Part shown: positions 16,265 through 25,612 of the stretch, one piece after another
Layout of the letters: every line of letters begins with the position of its first letter
Position numbering within the stretch: the stretch's first letter is position 1
Assembly (NCBI GenBank): GCA_016715075.1
Contig: JADKBK010000004.1
Location: forward strand, 248,001 to 312,000
DNA: 64,000 nucleotides
From: Bacteroidales bacterium
GTDB lineage: Bacteria; Bacteroidota; Bacteroidia; Bacteroidales; VadinHA17
Reading direction: 5' to 3'
Notes under the pieces: model-generated
Seen by the model: only the letters and a program-made list of their open reading frames with translations
Databases searched by the model: none
What the model was told of the DNA's origin: nothing
Made by a program: the position numbers and the translations under genes

Positions 16265-18661
16265 ATGAAAAAAAAGCACTTTTTTTTGGTTCTGCTGTTA
16301 TTGTTCCCGGTTTCATTTATGTCTCATGCTGGTGACGTTAGCTGGAGCGCGCAATGGATCATGCACCCCACCGTGCAACCTCAGGAGCATGCTGTCATTA
16401 TATTCCGTAAGAGCTTTGAGCTGCCTTCAAAACCTTCGTCATTTGTGATCCATCTGTCAGCTGATAACCATTACAGGCTTTTCGTTAACGGAAAATATGT
16501 TCTAAGGGGACCTGCAAGAGGAGATCTGTCGCACTGGTTCTACGAAACTATCGATATCGCAGAATATCTCGGTCAGGGAAAAAATTCACTTGCTGCTGAA
16601 GTGATCAACTGGGGGCCAAAAAGATCTTTTACCTTTTTCTCACAGATGACTTCTTTCATACTTCAGGGAGATACTGAAAATGAAAAAATGGTCAATACAT
16701 CGGGAGGAAGCTGGAAATGCTTGCATAACGAAGCTTTGGCAGCAAAGAACATTGACTGGATGAATGACAGAAGCACCATCGATTTCGGTTTGTATGTCGG
16801 TAATCCAACCGATAGTGTCAGGGCAGAACTCTACCCATGGGGATGGGAGAGGACTGATTTTGATGACAGCTCATGGCTGCAGGCGATATGGTGTGATATT
16901 GCAGGGGGGCGTGACCAGCAATTTGCCGGAGGCATACTCTACAGCGGAGGGAAGATGCTTATACCAAGAAGGACCGCCATCCTTGCTGAGAAAAGAGTCA
17001 GTTTCCCTGTCATAAGGAAAACGACAGGCCTTGAAATGAATGACGGTTTCATAAAAGACAAGGGAAGCCTGATCATTCCTGCTGGCAGAAAAGTTTCGGT
17101 ATTAATCGACCAACAGTATGAAACTATGGGTTATCCAGAGCTGATAGTCAGTGGTGGAGAAAATTCATTGATACGGGTAATGTATTCTGAAAATCTGATA
17201 ATCGACAATAAATCTCCGAAGGGGAACAGAAATGATATTGATGGCAAAAGGATGGTAGGCCTGAAAGACATTTTCATTCCTGACGGTGGCAGTAACAGGC
17301 TTTTTAAACCGTCCTACATAAGAGCTTTTCGCTATATCCAGCTTGATATAGAAACAAGTTCGGAGCCGCTGACAATAAATTCATACTATAATATGGATTG
17401 TAAAGCCCCTCTGGAGCTGAAAGCATCATTCCTGACCGATAATTCTCTGTATGACTGGATTATGGAGTCGGGCTGGAGAACCATCACCAACTGCGCGCAG
17501 GATATGCTGCTTTCTGACGCAGCATATGAACAGATGCAATACACTGGCGATTCACGGGTCCATAACCTTTCTCTTCTTACGCTCTCCGGTGATGACCGGC
17601 TTACTCGAAACGCCCTTATTCAGTTCGATCAGTCAAGAATTCCTGAAGGTCTGACATATGCTTGCTATCCAAACCCTTTCCATCTGATCATCCCGTCTTA
17701 TTCTCTTATCTGGATCGACCAGTTGTATGACTATATGATGTGGAAAGATGATAAGCAATTCATCGCTGGTTTTGAACCCGGGATCCTGAATGTTCTGGAC
17801 TGGTTTGAACGAAGAAGACAACCCAATGGCCTTCTTGGCAAAATTGAGTGGTGGGGCGCCTTTGCATGGCCCAGGCATTATAATAATGGTGAACCTCCCG
17901 ATATATATAATGGCAATAATACGCTTTACTCACTACAGTATGCCTATACACTAAGACATTCAGCTGATATTTTCAGATTTCTGGGTAAGCCTGGAAAGGC
18001 TGATGAGCTGACAGCCAGAGCCAACGAAATTTGCAGTTCGGTTAATAAACTCTGTAAAAACAGGGACGGGTTTTATACAGAATCAATCTCGGATAAACAG
18101 ATAAGTCAAATTACGAATATAGTGGCAATTCTGGCTGAGGCAGTTAACGGAGAAGAAGCCAGGTCACTTATGAAAAGTCTTCTTGAACCGAAAGACTGGT
18201 TCGGCCAGGTTGACCTTTTCCTTCACCTCTACCTCTTTGAAGCAATGAATAAAACAGGATTGCAGGAACAATTTTACGGTCAGCTTTCAGAATGGTCCCT
18301 TATGATGGAAAGAGGTATGACAACCTTTGCTGAAGTGCCTCTCGAATGGGGTGAGGAAAATCAGCGCTCCGAATGCCATCCATGGAGCAGCTCCCCTGAC
18401 TATTTCTTTTTCAGGACAGTATGTGGAATAATTCCGTTAGCGCCGGGTCACAGGAAAATAGAAATTGCCCCATCCTTTGGTGATCTTAACCGGATTGATG
18501 CTGTTTATCCGCATCATCTGGGAAATATTGAAATATCACTGACTAAAAATGGATCAAAAATTGAAGGTTATGTTACAGTTCCTGAAGGTATTAAAGCTTC
18601 CTTCCTCTGGGGAGCGAAGAAGATGTATCTGAAGGAGGGGAAGCAGTTTATATCTCCTTGA
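16265..18661 (+). CDS. Secreted alpha-L-rhamnosidase-like protein (GH78)
   Basis: A 798-residue protein with a signal peptide ending near SHAGD. The N-terminal beta-sandwich (about residues 25-200) has LSADNHYRLFVNGKYVLRGPARGD and WERTDFDDSSW, typical of GH78 N-domains. The (alpha/alpha)6 catalytic barrel starts near 385, with LSDAAYEQMQYTGDSR at about 417-431 occupying the place of the canonical DCPQRDERxGWTGD acid motif (candidate acids Glu422 and Asp429). C-terminally, SECHPWSSSPDYFF is the conserved His/Trp-Ser motif near the second carboxylate. It would release alpha-L-rhamnose from pectin side chains, glycosides or ulvan-like glycans. The motif variant suggests a divergent GH78 subfamily. 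Confidence 0.85.
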   Translation: MKKKHFFLVLLLLFPVSFMSHAGDVSWSAQWIMHPTVQPQEHAVIIFRKSFELPSKPSSFVIHLSADNHYRLFVNGKYVLRGPARGDLSHWFYETIDIAEYLGQGKNSLAAEVINWGPKRSFTFFSQMTSFILQGDTENEKMVNTSGGSWKCLHNEALAAKNIDWMNDRSTIDFGLYVGNPTDSVRAELYPWGWERTDFDDSSWLQAIWCDIAGGRDQQFAGGILYSGGKMLIPRRTAILAEKRVSFPVIRKTTGLEMNDGFIKDKGSLIIPAGRKVSVLIDQQYETMGYPELIVSGGENSLIRVMYSENLIIDNKSPKGNRNDIDGKRMVGLKDIFIPDGGSNRLFKPSYIRAFRYIQLDIETSSEPLTINSYYNMDCKAPLELKASFLTDNSLYDWIMESGWRTITNCAQDMLLSDAAYEQMQYTGDSRVHNLSLLTLSGDDRLTRNALIQFDQSRIPEGLTYACYPNPFHLIIPSYSLIWIDQLYDYMMWKDDKQFIAGFEPGILNVLDWFERRRQPNGLLGKIEWWGAFAWPRHYNNGEPPDIYNGNNTLYSLQYAYTLRHSADIFRFLGKPGKADELTARANEICSSVNKLCKNRDGFYTESISDKQISQITNIVAILAEAVNGEEARSLMKSLLEPKDWFGQVDLFLHLYLFEAMNKTGLQEQFYGQLSEWSLMMERGMTTFAEVPLEWGEENQRSECHPWSSSPDYFFFRTVCGIIPLAPGHRKIEIAPSFGDLNRIDAVYPHHLGNIEISLTKNGSKIEGYVTVPEGIKASFLWGAKKMYLKEGKQFISP

Positions 18662-18745
18662 TTTAAAGAGAGAGAGCATCATTAGTTTTAAAATCTGTCA
18701 CTGTTCGAAAATTCAGCTAATCAAGAAATTTTTAAAAGTTGTCAA

Positions 18746-19125
18746 ATGAAGAAAAATATTGTTTACAGCCTTCATCAGTTTATTATCTGCCTCTCTGTTT
18801 TCAAAACATGAGATAATAACGCTGAATGGATCCTGGTAAATTGATGAAAGCATAATGGCTGACAAAGAGAGTATATGACTCTATTGCAAAAGGATATGGA
18901 AATGAGCAACTTTAAGAACTCTACGCTTATTTTATCGCCGCAGAAACTGAATACTTCATGGCGCCTCACAACTATGCCGGAGTTCTACATTTTGATTATC
19001 TTACCGGTGACTTCAATGGGGCAATAACCGGAGATATTTTCTAAAATCATGAAACACTTGAACCTGTTAAAATTTTTGATGATTATTTTTCAGAGATCTT
19101 CAAACCTCTCGGAGTCTATTTTTAA
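18746..19125 (+). pseudogene. Decayed secreted hydrolase relic
   Basis: This 562-base gap between GH78 and the deacetylase holds gene remains, not a spacer. A start at 18746 encodes a signal-like MKKNIVYSLHQFIICLSVFK, then a stop and NAEWILVN, stop, stop. A later frame reads LYAYFIAAETEYFMAPHNYAGVLHFDYLTGDFNGAITGDIF, stop, NHETLEPVKIFDDYFSEIFKPLGVYF, stop. The second part resembles the end of the catalytic region of large GH2-like beta-glycosidases (AAETxxF, NYAGVLHF, FxPLGV patterns). Multiple stops and an internal deletion indicate a dead gene. The family assignment is tentative; the decay itself is clear. Confidence 0.6.
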
Positions 19126-19223
19126 TCCAATAGTATTTCGCAACCTTAATTGAAATCAACTATCACAAGGTAACTAAACGAAGAGTAGCCTTTATTTATT
19201 AAATAATTAAATCCGTATCAACT

Positions 19224-20090
19224 ATGACATTATTGAAATTAGAAATATCCGTAATTCTGATCTTTACTGTTTTACTTTCAGTCAGTGGTCAAAACAAAAG
19301 CGAGGTAAATCTTTTAATCAGGGGAGATGATATCGGCTCATCGCATAGTTCAAATGTTGCCTGCATTGAATCATATAAAAATGGAATCATGCGATCGGTT
19401 GAGCTTATGGTTCCCGGTCCCTGGTTCCCTGAAGCTGTGAGGCTTCTGAATGAGAACCAGGGTCTTGATGTCGGAGTCCATCTGGTAGTGACAAGCGAAT
19501 GGAACGACATCAAATGGCGTCCGCTCACATGCTGCCCCAGCCTTGTTGATAAGGATGGCTATTTCTATCCGATGATCTGGCAGAGGCCGGATTTTCCGAA
19601 AGGGACAGCGCTGAGAGATGCACCATGGAAAATAGATGAGATAGAGAAAGAGTTCAGAGCCCAGATAGAAATGGCTAAAAGACATGTGCCCCGTGTTAGT
19701 CATATGGACTGTCACATGGGATGCGAAAGCTGTGCTCCTGAAATAGCACTGCTTGTCGAACGACTCGCAAAGGAATATAAAATGTATATCAATCTCCCTG
19801 AAAAAGGATTCAAGTATGCAGAACTGTGGGATAAAAAAGATTCAACGGCAAATCAGAGAATAAAGGCTGCAGTAAATACATTGAAAAGTCTCAAACCCGG
19901 AAGCTACATATTTATTGATCATCCGGGAATGGATACCCCCGAGATGAGGGCTGTCTGGCATAAAGGTTACGAGAATGTTGCAGCCGATCGCGATGCAGTC
20001 ACAAAAGTTTTTACAAGTAAAGAGGTGATTGATGAAATAAAATCTTCCGGTATAAGGTTGGTCTCCTACAAGAATTTTTCCGGCAATTAA
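19224..20090 (+). CDS. ChbG/HpnK (YdjC)-family carbohydrate deacetylase, exported
   Basis: A 288-residue protein with a signal peptide (MTLLKLEISVILIFTVLLSVSG). LLIRGDDIGSSHSSN supplies the family's metal-binding Asp pair, and VSHMDCHMGCESCAPE the two His ligands. Later, YIFIDHPGMDTPEMR is the conserved C-terminal His segment. ChbG/HpnK-type enzymes remove N- or O-acetyl groups from small saccharides. Here export suggests action on periplasmic oligosaccharides. The DUF5060 hydrolase follows after 18 bases, so the two are probably co-transcribed. Confidence 0.85.
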   Translation: MTLLKLEISVILIFTVLLSVSGQNKSEVNLLIRGDDIGSSHSSNVACIESYKNGIMRSVELMVPGPWFPEAVRLLNENQGLDVGVHLVVTSEWNDIKWRPLTCCPSLVDKDGYFYPMIWQRPDFPKGTALRDAPWKIDEIEKEFRAQIEMAKRHVPRVSHMDCHMGCESCAPEIALLVERLAKEYKMYINLPEKGFKYAELWDKKDSTANQRIKAAVNTLKSLKPGSYIFIDHPGMDTPEMRAVWHKGYENVAADRDAVTKVFTSKEVIDEIKSSGIRLVSYKNFSGN

Positions 20091-20108
20091 TCATCAAAAA
20101 GCAGCAAA

Positions 20109-21641
20109 ATGTCAGTTAAGTATTGTCTTATTTTATTATTCCTTTCGTTACCAGGTTTCTTGGCGACTGCAGAGAATAAGTTAACCGGTTCGAATCATAA
20201 AACTAATGTTATTGAGCAGTATTCCGTATTCGAGATTGAGTTAAAAGGTCCTGCTTCTGGCAATCCCTTTACAGAAGTTAAGCTTTCGGCTGAGTTCAGT
20301 CATTTGAACAGGACACTTTTTTGCGAAGGATTTTATGATGGAGAAGGTATCTTCAGGATCAGATTTATGCCTGACGAACAGGGTGATTGGTCGTATATAA
20401 CTAAAAGCAACAGGAAAGAGCTTGATGCAAAAAATGGCAGTTTTGTATGTTCTTCAAATTCAGATGAAAACCACGGACCTGTAAAAGTCCGCAATACATA
20501 TGATTTTGGATATGCTGACGGAACTCCATTTTTTCCTGTGGGTACCACGTGTTATGCCTGGGTTCATCAGCCTGATAAGCTTGTAAAACAGACTCTTGCA
20601 GCATTGGCAGGCACAAAATTCAACAAGATAAGGATGACTGTGATGCCAAAGGATTATGATGTATATATAAATAACGAACCGCCATTCTACCCTTTCGAAG
20701 GATCAAAGGAAAAAGGTTGGGATTTTTCAAAGCCGAATCCGGAATTCTTCAGGAATTTTGAGGAGAAGATACTGGAGTTGCAGAAGCTTGGAATTGAAGC
20801 TGATATAATTCTTTTTCATCCGTATGATAATGGACACTGGAACCTTGATAAAATTACCCGGGAACAGGCAGAATTTTATCTCAGATATCTGATAGCACGG
20901 ATCGCCTCACTAAGGAATGTCTGGTGGTCTATGGCCAATGAATATGATATACTTGAAAAAACAGACGAAGACTGGGACAGGCTGTTCAGAGTAATACAAA
21001 CTTATGACCCGTATTCACATCTGTGCAGTATTCACAATGGTCTGGGATGGTATAACCATTCAAAACCCTGGATCACTCATTTAAGTATTCAGACTCCTTA
21101 TTTGCAGGAGATACAGAATTGGAGAAAACTTTACAATAAACCGGTCATTATCGATGAGTGTATTTATGAAGGCAATATTCCCAATGACTGGGGAAATCTG
21201 ACCCCGCAGGAGATGGTAAACAGATTCTGGATCGCCTGGTGCCGGGGCGCTTATTGTACGCATGGAGAAACTTATATCCATCCTGAAAATATCCTTTGGT
21301 GGTCAAAGGGCGGAACTCTCTACGGAAAAAGTCCTGAAAGGATTGGGTTTCTTTATAAAATTATGACTGAAACACCGGAAGAAGGAGTTTATCCTTTTCA
21401 AAATGCATGGAATAAGGAGACATATCTTATCAAAGATAATGAGTTTTTCCTCTATTACTATAGGAACAGTCAGCAGGCAAAAGCCCGTTTAAATCTTCCT
21501 GAGGATGTCAAATTCAAACTTGAAATAATAGATGCATGGAATATGAGTATAAAGCCGGTTACCGGAGAGTACAGCGGACTTACTGAGATATCACTGCCAG
21601 GAATACCCTACATCGCTGTGAGGGCCGTCAGGGCAAAATAA
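20109..21641 (+). CDS. Secreted DUF5060/apiosidase-like-fold glycoside hydrolase (with C-terminal DUF5605-type domain)
   Basis: A 510-residue protein with an N-terminal signal (to about ATA-EN). Residues 30-125 form a DUF5060 beta-sandwich (VFEIELKGP, GFYDGEGIFRIRFMPDEQGDWSY). The TIM barrel follows (FFPVGTTCYAWVH, LRNVWWSMANEYD with Glu278 as candidate acid/base, KPVIIDECIYEGNIPNDWG with Glu350 as candidate nucleophile). A C-terminal beta domain (about 440-508) resembles DUF5605. The active-site pair is Glu/Glu, unlike the Asp/Glu GH140-like pair at 25613 and 34855, so the substrate probably differs. It ends 15 bases from the convergent hexokinase stop. Confidence 0.82.
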   Translation: MSVKYCLILLFLSLPGFLATAENKLTGSNHKTNVIEQYSVFEIELKGPASGNPFTEVKLSAEFSHLNRTLFCEGFYDGEGIFRIRFMPDEQGDWSYITKSNRKELDAKNGSFVCSSNSDENHGPVKVRNTYDFGYADGTPFFPVGTTCYAWVHQPDKLVKQTLAALAGTKFNKIRMTVMPKDYDVYINNEPPFYPFEGSKEKGWDFSKPNPEFFRNFEEKILELQKLGIEADIILFHPYDNGHWNLDKITREQAEFYLRYLIARIASLRNVWWSMANEYDILEKTDEDWDRLFRVIQTYDPYSHLCSIHNGLGWYNHSKPWITHLSIQTPYLQEIQNWRKLYNKPVIIDECIYEGNIPNDWGNLTPQEMVNRFWIAWCRGAYCTHGETYIHPENILWWSKGGTLYGKSPERIGFLYKIMTETPEEGVYPFQNAWNKETYLIKDNEFFLYYYRNSQQAKARLNLPEDVKFKLEIIDAWNMSIKPVTGEYSGLTEISLPGIPYIAVRAVRAK

Positions 21642-21656
21642 ACCATGTATCAGATG

Positions 21657-22939
21657 TCAATCAATTAAAGCAGCAAGAGCAGCACCAATAAGGCTTGACT
21701 TTTCTACTTCGGTAAACTCAACATATCTCTTTCTGTCTCCTGAAAGGTATTCATTGAAGTACATTTCAAACCTGGGCCGGAAATTGTGAAGCTTATAAAA
21801 TGTTGTTCCCTCAACGGTAATAAGTATAGGTTTTCATGAGATTTTCCTTTGCCGCTCTTCAGAACAACAGCCGCCATACTGGCTGCAACAAGCTTTGAGG
21901 CACGATCTGTCAGCGTATCCAGAATTAACCGGCAATTCTGACCATCATTGATCTCCCTGATTGATTCTGACAGAAGATTTCCCCTTTCAGTCTGATTTGC
22001 TGTGTATGAATTGGCTTCTCCTGATGTTAAATGATCAATTCCGAATATTCTTTTTGCTGTCTGGTCAGAAAATACACCTTCCTCTGCTGCCGTTTTCAGA
22101 ACGAACAGTGACAGTCCGCCAAAATATCCGCCGGAGAACATCTTCTCAAACTTATAGCTGCCCGGATTAATTGTTGTCTGGTCAAATAATATATCCAGAT
22201 CTGTCCCTGGCGGCCGCCTGAAATCACCTGACTCAATATTAATTATCTGACTTCTTTCCTGGTTGAGATCTTTATTTTTAATTATGTTGTAATTTTTCTC
22301 GATGTAGCAGGTATTTGTTCCAGTGCCGAGGATGAAGCCAAGGAATGAATCATAAGACCTTCCGCTATAAGCAGATTTTCCCGCCAGCAGCGTGGCAACC
22401 GTGTCGTTCAGCAGGACAATCTTTTTTTCCGGTGTGCCAAGCGATGCGAGGAGGTTTTTCCCAATCACCTGGCCTTCAACTTGGTGTGCCTGTACTTCTT
22501 TACAGAACTGAATAAGACGGCCATCCCTGTCGGGCAAAATTTCTGTCGGATATGAAAAACAGAACCCTATCCTTTCAACTTTCCCTGCATGAGGTCTGAT
22601 AAAGTCAGCAATTGTTTTGAAAAACTCTTTACTGCTTATCTCTCCATCCAGTCCGGGCATACGGTAGCTGACCGTTTCTCCTGTTACAACTTTTCCAGAC
22701 CCCGTGAATGTAATAATTGAAGCCCTGAAATTTGTTCCGCCGGCATCAATGGCAAGAACAGGGGTGTCAGTAATAAAGTCATTATCCGCTTCTATATATG
22801 TAGGGATCATCCGCAGCGCTCCCTCTTTTCCTGCCAGACCGGCTGTCATATCTTCAGTAAAGATCTTTACCAGATCTTCAATGTCAATATCGGCGGCACG
22901 CAATTTATGCCCGGTGAGGAAATATTCAGCTTTCTTCAT
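21657..22939 (-). CDS. Hexokinase-family sugar kinase, frameshifted near the C-terminus
   Basis: The N-terminus (MKKAEYFLTGHKL) leads to the phosphate-1 motif AIDAGGTNFRASI, the substrate segment GFCFSYPTEIL, VLLNDTVATLLAG and the adenosine motif GFILGTGTNTCYIE: an actin-fold hexokinase. The frame breaks after KSHEN at the AAAACC stretch (plus 21829-21834). Adding one base restores PILITVEGTTFYKLHNFRPRFEMYF and a C-terminus ending at 21657, giving 427 residues. Without correction it ends at 21704 with an unrelated tail. It starts with an ATGA overlap on the deoC stop, so the two are translationally coupled. It phosphorylates a hexose, probably glucose or mannose. Confidence 0.85.
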
Positions 22940-23651
22940 TCCTTTCCGAATCTCACCCTGGCTTCTTCAAGCATAACTTCGGTAGCTGTTGCTCCCGACC
23001 GTGTTGCGCCAGCTGCCTTCATCTTAAGGAGATCATCGAGAGTCCTTACACCACCGGCGCATTTAACCCTGACCTTAGGGCCTGAATGCTTTCTCATAAG
23101 CTCAATATCAGCAATTGTGGCGCCTTTATAATTGAAATCGCCATTCGGCTGCTTCACATAGCCGTAACCGGTGGAGGTCTTGACAAAATCAGCCCCTGCT
23201 CTTGTGCAAATCTCACACAATCTTATCTTGTCCTCTGTGCGGGTGACATAATCCGTTTCAAATATCACCTTTACAATTGCTTTATTCCTGTGACAGGCAA
23301 TTGTCACTTCCTTTATCTCATGCTCCACGTAATCCCAGTCTCCGCCAAGGGCTTTTCCAATATTTATGACCATATCTATTTCAGTAGCTCCGTCATTGCA
23401 TGCCTGTTCCGCCTCAAACACCTTAACAGCTGTAGCGCTGTTTCCATGTGGAAATCCGATAACACAACCCACTTCAACACTGCTTCCTGAAAGAAGCTTA
23501 ACAGCCTGCCTGACAGCATAGGGTTTTACACACACCGATGCTACATTATATTTTTTGCAACAGCACACTGTTTTTCAAGATCTGCATCTGTATGTGTGGG
23601 CTGAAGGATCGAGTGATCGATCATCTTTGCCAGTTCTTCTACTTTGTTCAT
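22936..23651 (-). CDS. deoC: Deoxyribose-phosphate aldolase, frameshifted
   Basis: The ATG at 23651 begins MNKVEELAKMIDHSILQPTHTDADLEKQCAVAK, after which the frame breaks at T6 23551-23556 (A6 coding). One more A restores KKYNVASVCVKPYAVRQAVKLL, and the repaired protein is 238 residues, normal for DeoC. Key segments: EIDMVINIGKALGG, VKVIFETDYVT and ADFVKTSTGYG, whose Lys forms the Schiff base. It splits 2-deoxyribose-5-phosphate to acetaldehyde and glyceraldehyde-3-phosphate. Hexokinase follows with an ATGA overlap. A dead partial copy lies at 15928-16236. Confidence 0.9.
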
Positions 23652-23912
23652 CTTAAGATATTTATTTTAATATATTTACTACAAAACAACAGAATACTGC
23701 ATGTGTCAGATTGTCCCTTAGTCAATTTTACTGATTGCAGTTCCTCAATATTACTAAAATTTACTTTGAGGAAATTGCTACTGTATGAATTTAAAAACTA
23801 TTTTTATTACCTCATTTCAGGATTTAATAAATATCACCTTTGGATATCATTTACCCTGAATCTCACTATTGTTTAATCATGAATGATGAATATAAATTAA
23901 AAATAAATTCAA

Positions 23913-25370
23913 ATGGCAGAAAATAAACAGATTAAACAGAACAAGAAGCTCGTGGTTATAATAGCTACTATTGCGGCCACTGGCGGATTATTATTTGGTT
24001 TTGATACCGGTGTTATTTCCGGAGCTATACCATTTTTTCAGAAAGCTTTCGGGATCTCTGACAGCTGGATTGAGATAATTACAACAGCAGGTCTGGTAGG
24101 GGCTGTTATCGGAGCCATGTCAAGCGGAAGGATTGCAGACATTGTCGGGAGAAAGAAGGTTATCCTGGTATCAGCATTAATCTTCATTATAGGTGCTATC
24201 TGGTCAGGGATTTCCACAGGTCCTGTGATGCTTGTATTTGCACGTTTATTCCTTGGAATCGCCATTGGTGTTTCATCATTTGCAGTACCGCTTTATATAG
24301 CTGAGATCTCTCCCACGAAAACCAGGGGAACACTTGTTTCAATGTTTCAGCTTCTTATTACAATAGGAATAATGGTTTCATATCTGAGTGATTCTGCCTT
24401 TGCTGTTCCTGACGGGCACCCTGATTATATTTCATGCTGGAGGCCTATGTTTTACGTAGGTGTCATCCCGGCATTGATAATGTTTATCGGAATGGCTTTC
24501 CTGCCTGAGACACCAAGATGGCTTATCAGCAAGGGTCATGAGGCTAAATGCCGTGAAGTACTTCAGAAAGTGGAGGATCCTGCGCTTGTAGAGGAGGTAA
24601 TTTCAAAAATGAAAGCCGACCTTGAAGCAGATAAAACAAACAAAGTCAAATGGAATGAAGTTTTCAAGAAATGGCTCCGGGTACCGCTTATTATTGCAGT
24701 GGGTATAATGTTCGTGCAGCAGTTCACAGGGATCAATACCATTATATATTATAGTCCTAAGATCTTCCTGATGTCAGGGTTTGCAGATGCACAGGCAGCT
24801 GTCTGGGCTTCAGTAAGTGTAGGTGTGGTTAACGTGGTTTTCACAATATTATCTCTCTTTATGATCGATAAACTCGGAAGGAGAAAACTTTATTTTATTG
24901 GAGTATCAGGACTTGTAGTAGCTCTTCTGGCAATGGGTACCTGTTTTGCTCTTCAGGCTACACTCGGTGATTCAATTAAATGGGTGACTATTGGTCTTAT
25001 CTGGGTATATATCGCCTTCTTTGCAATAAGTCTTGGTCCTCTCGGCTGGCTGATAATCTCAGAAGTATTCCCGTTAAGTGTTAGGGGTATAGGTTCAAGT
25101 ATCGGTGCCTTGTCAAACTGGCTTTTCAATGGACTGGTCGCATTTACATTCTTTAAGCTTGTAAAGGGTCTTACCCTGCCGGGAACATCAATAATGCTCA
25201 AGGGGGAAGATCTTGGTAATCCCGCGGGAGCATTTTTCCTCTACGCTCTGGTTGGAATACTTAGTCTGGTATGGGGTTATTTCTTTATCCCCGAAACCAA
25301 AAATGTTACACTCGAGAAAATCGAGGAGCACTGGAGAAACGGCACAACCCCCAAGGATATTAACAAATAA
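23913..25370 (+). CDS. MFS sugar porter (XylE/GLUT-type proton symporter)
   Basis: A 485-residue, 12-helix inner-membrane transporter without signal peptide. Signature motifs of the sugar porter family are all present: GLLFGFDTGVISGA in helix 1, GRIADIVGRKK between helices 2 and 3, PLYIAEISP, LPETPRWLISKG after helix 6, QQFTGINTIIYYSPKIF in helix 7, DKLGRRK, and FIPETKNVTLEKIEEHW at the C-terminus. It imports a monosaccharide by H+ symport. As first gene of the plus-strand apiose run, apiose, rhamnose or a pentose are candidate substrates. Confidence 0.93.
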   Translation: MAENKQIKQNKKLVVIIATIAATGGLLFGFDTGVISGAIPFFQKAFGISDSWIEIITTAGLVGAVIGAMSSGRIADIVGRKKVILVSALIFIIGAIWSGISTGPVMLVFARLFLGIAIGVSSFAVPLYIAEISPTKTRGTLVSMFQLLITIGIMVSYLSDSAFAVPDGHPDYISCWRPMFYVGVIPALIMFIGMAFLPETPRWLISKGHEAKCREVLQKVEDPALVEEVISKMKADLEADKTNKVKWNEVFKKWLRVPLIIAVGIMFVQQFTGINTIIYYSPKIFLMSGFADAQAAVWASVSVGVVNVVFTILSLFMIDKLGRRKLYFIGVSGLVVALLAMGTCFALQATLGDSIKWVTIGLIWVYIAFFAISLGPLGWLIISEVFPLSVRGIGSSIGALSNWLFNGLVAFTFFKLVKGLTLPGTSIMLKGEDLGNPAGAFFLYALVGILSLVWGYFFIPETKNVTLEKIEEHWRNGTTPKDINK

Positions 25371-25384
25371 TTGTATTAAATAGG

Positions 25385-25518
25385 GCTGTCTCAAAAGTCC
25401 TCTGTGAACCTCAAAGGCCTCTGAGTCTCTGCGCAAAGTTCTTAATGAGTTTTACAAAGAAACGCATTAGTCTTTGGCCACAGAAAAACAGCTTGAAATC
25501 TTAGCGTTTAAAGACAGC
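25385..25518. repeat. Possible decayed mobile-element or intergenic repeat
   Basis: GCTGTCT at 25385-25391 is answered by AGACAGC at 25512-25518, framing about 134 bases. The left end reads GGGCTGTCTCAAAAG, a form often seen at insertion-sequence ends, and the right end is its imperfect complement. Inside is a CTCTGTG/CTCTGAG-type repeat as in other spacers. There is no transposase and no clear target duplication. Confidence 0.3.
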
Positions 25519-25612
25519 TCTTATTGGCCCCAGCTGTTTAAAATCTTTATATTCTTCTTATATTCAGGTGATTGTATTGAACATATTGATATCTTTTACC
25601 AAAAATGTTTTT

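Noticed and set aside
18775..18969. Minus-strand small gene in the GH78-deacetylase gap
   Set aside because: It is the antisense shadow of the plus-strand hydrolase relic and has no family features.
25385..25518. Intact insertion sequence
   Set aside because: Only short imperfect end-like sequences are present, with no transposase and no target-site duplication; kept as a weak repeat feature.
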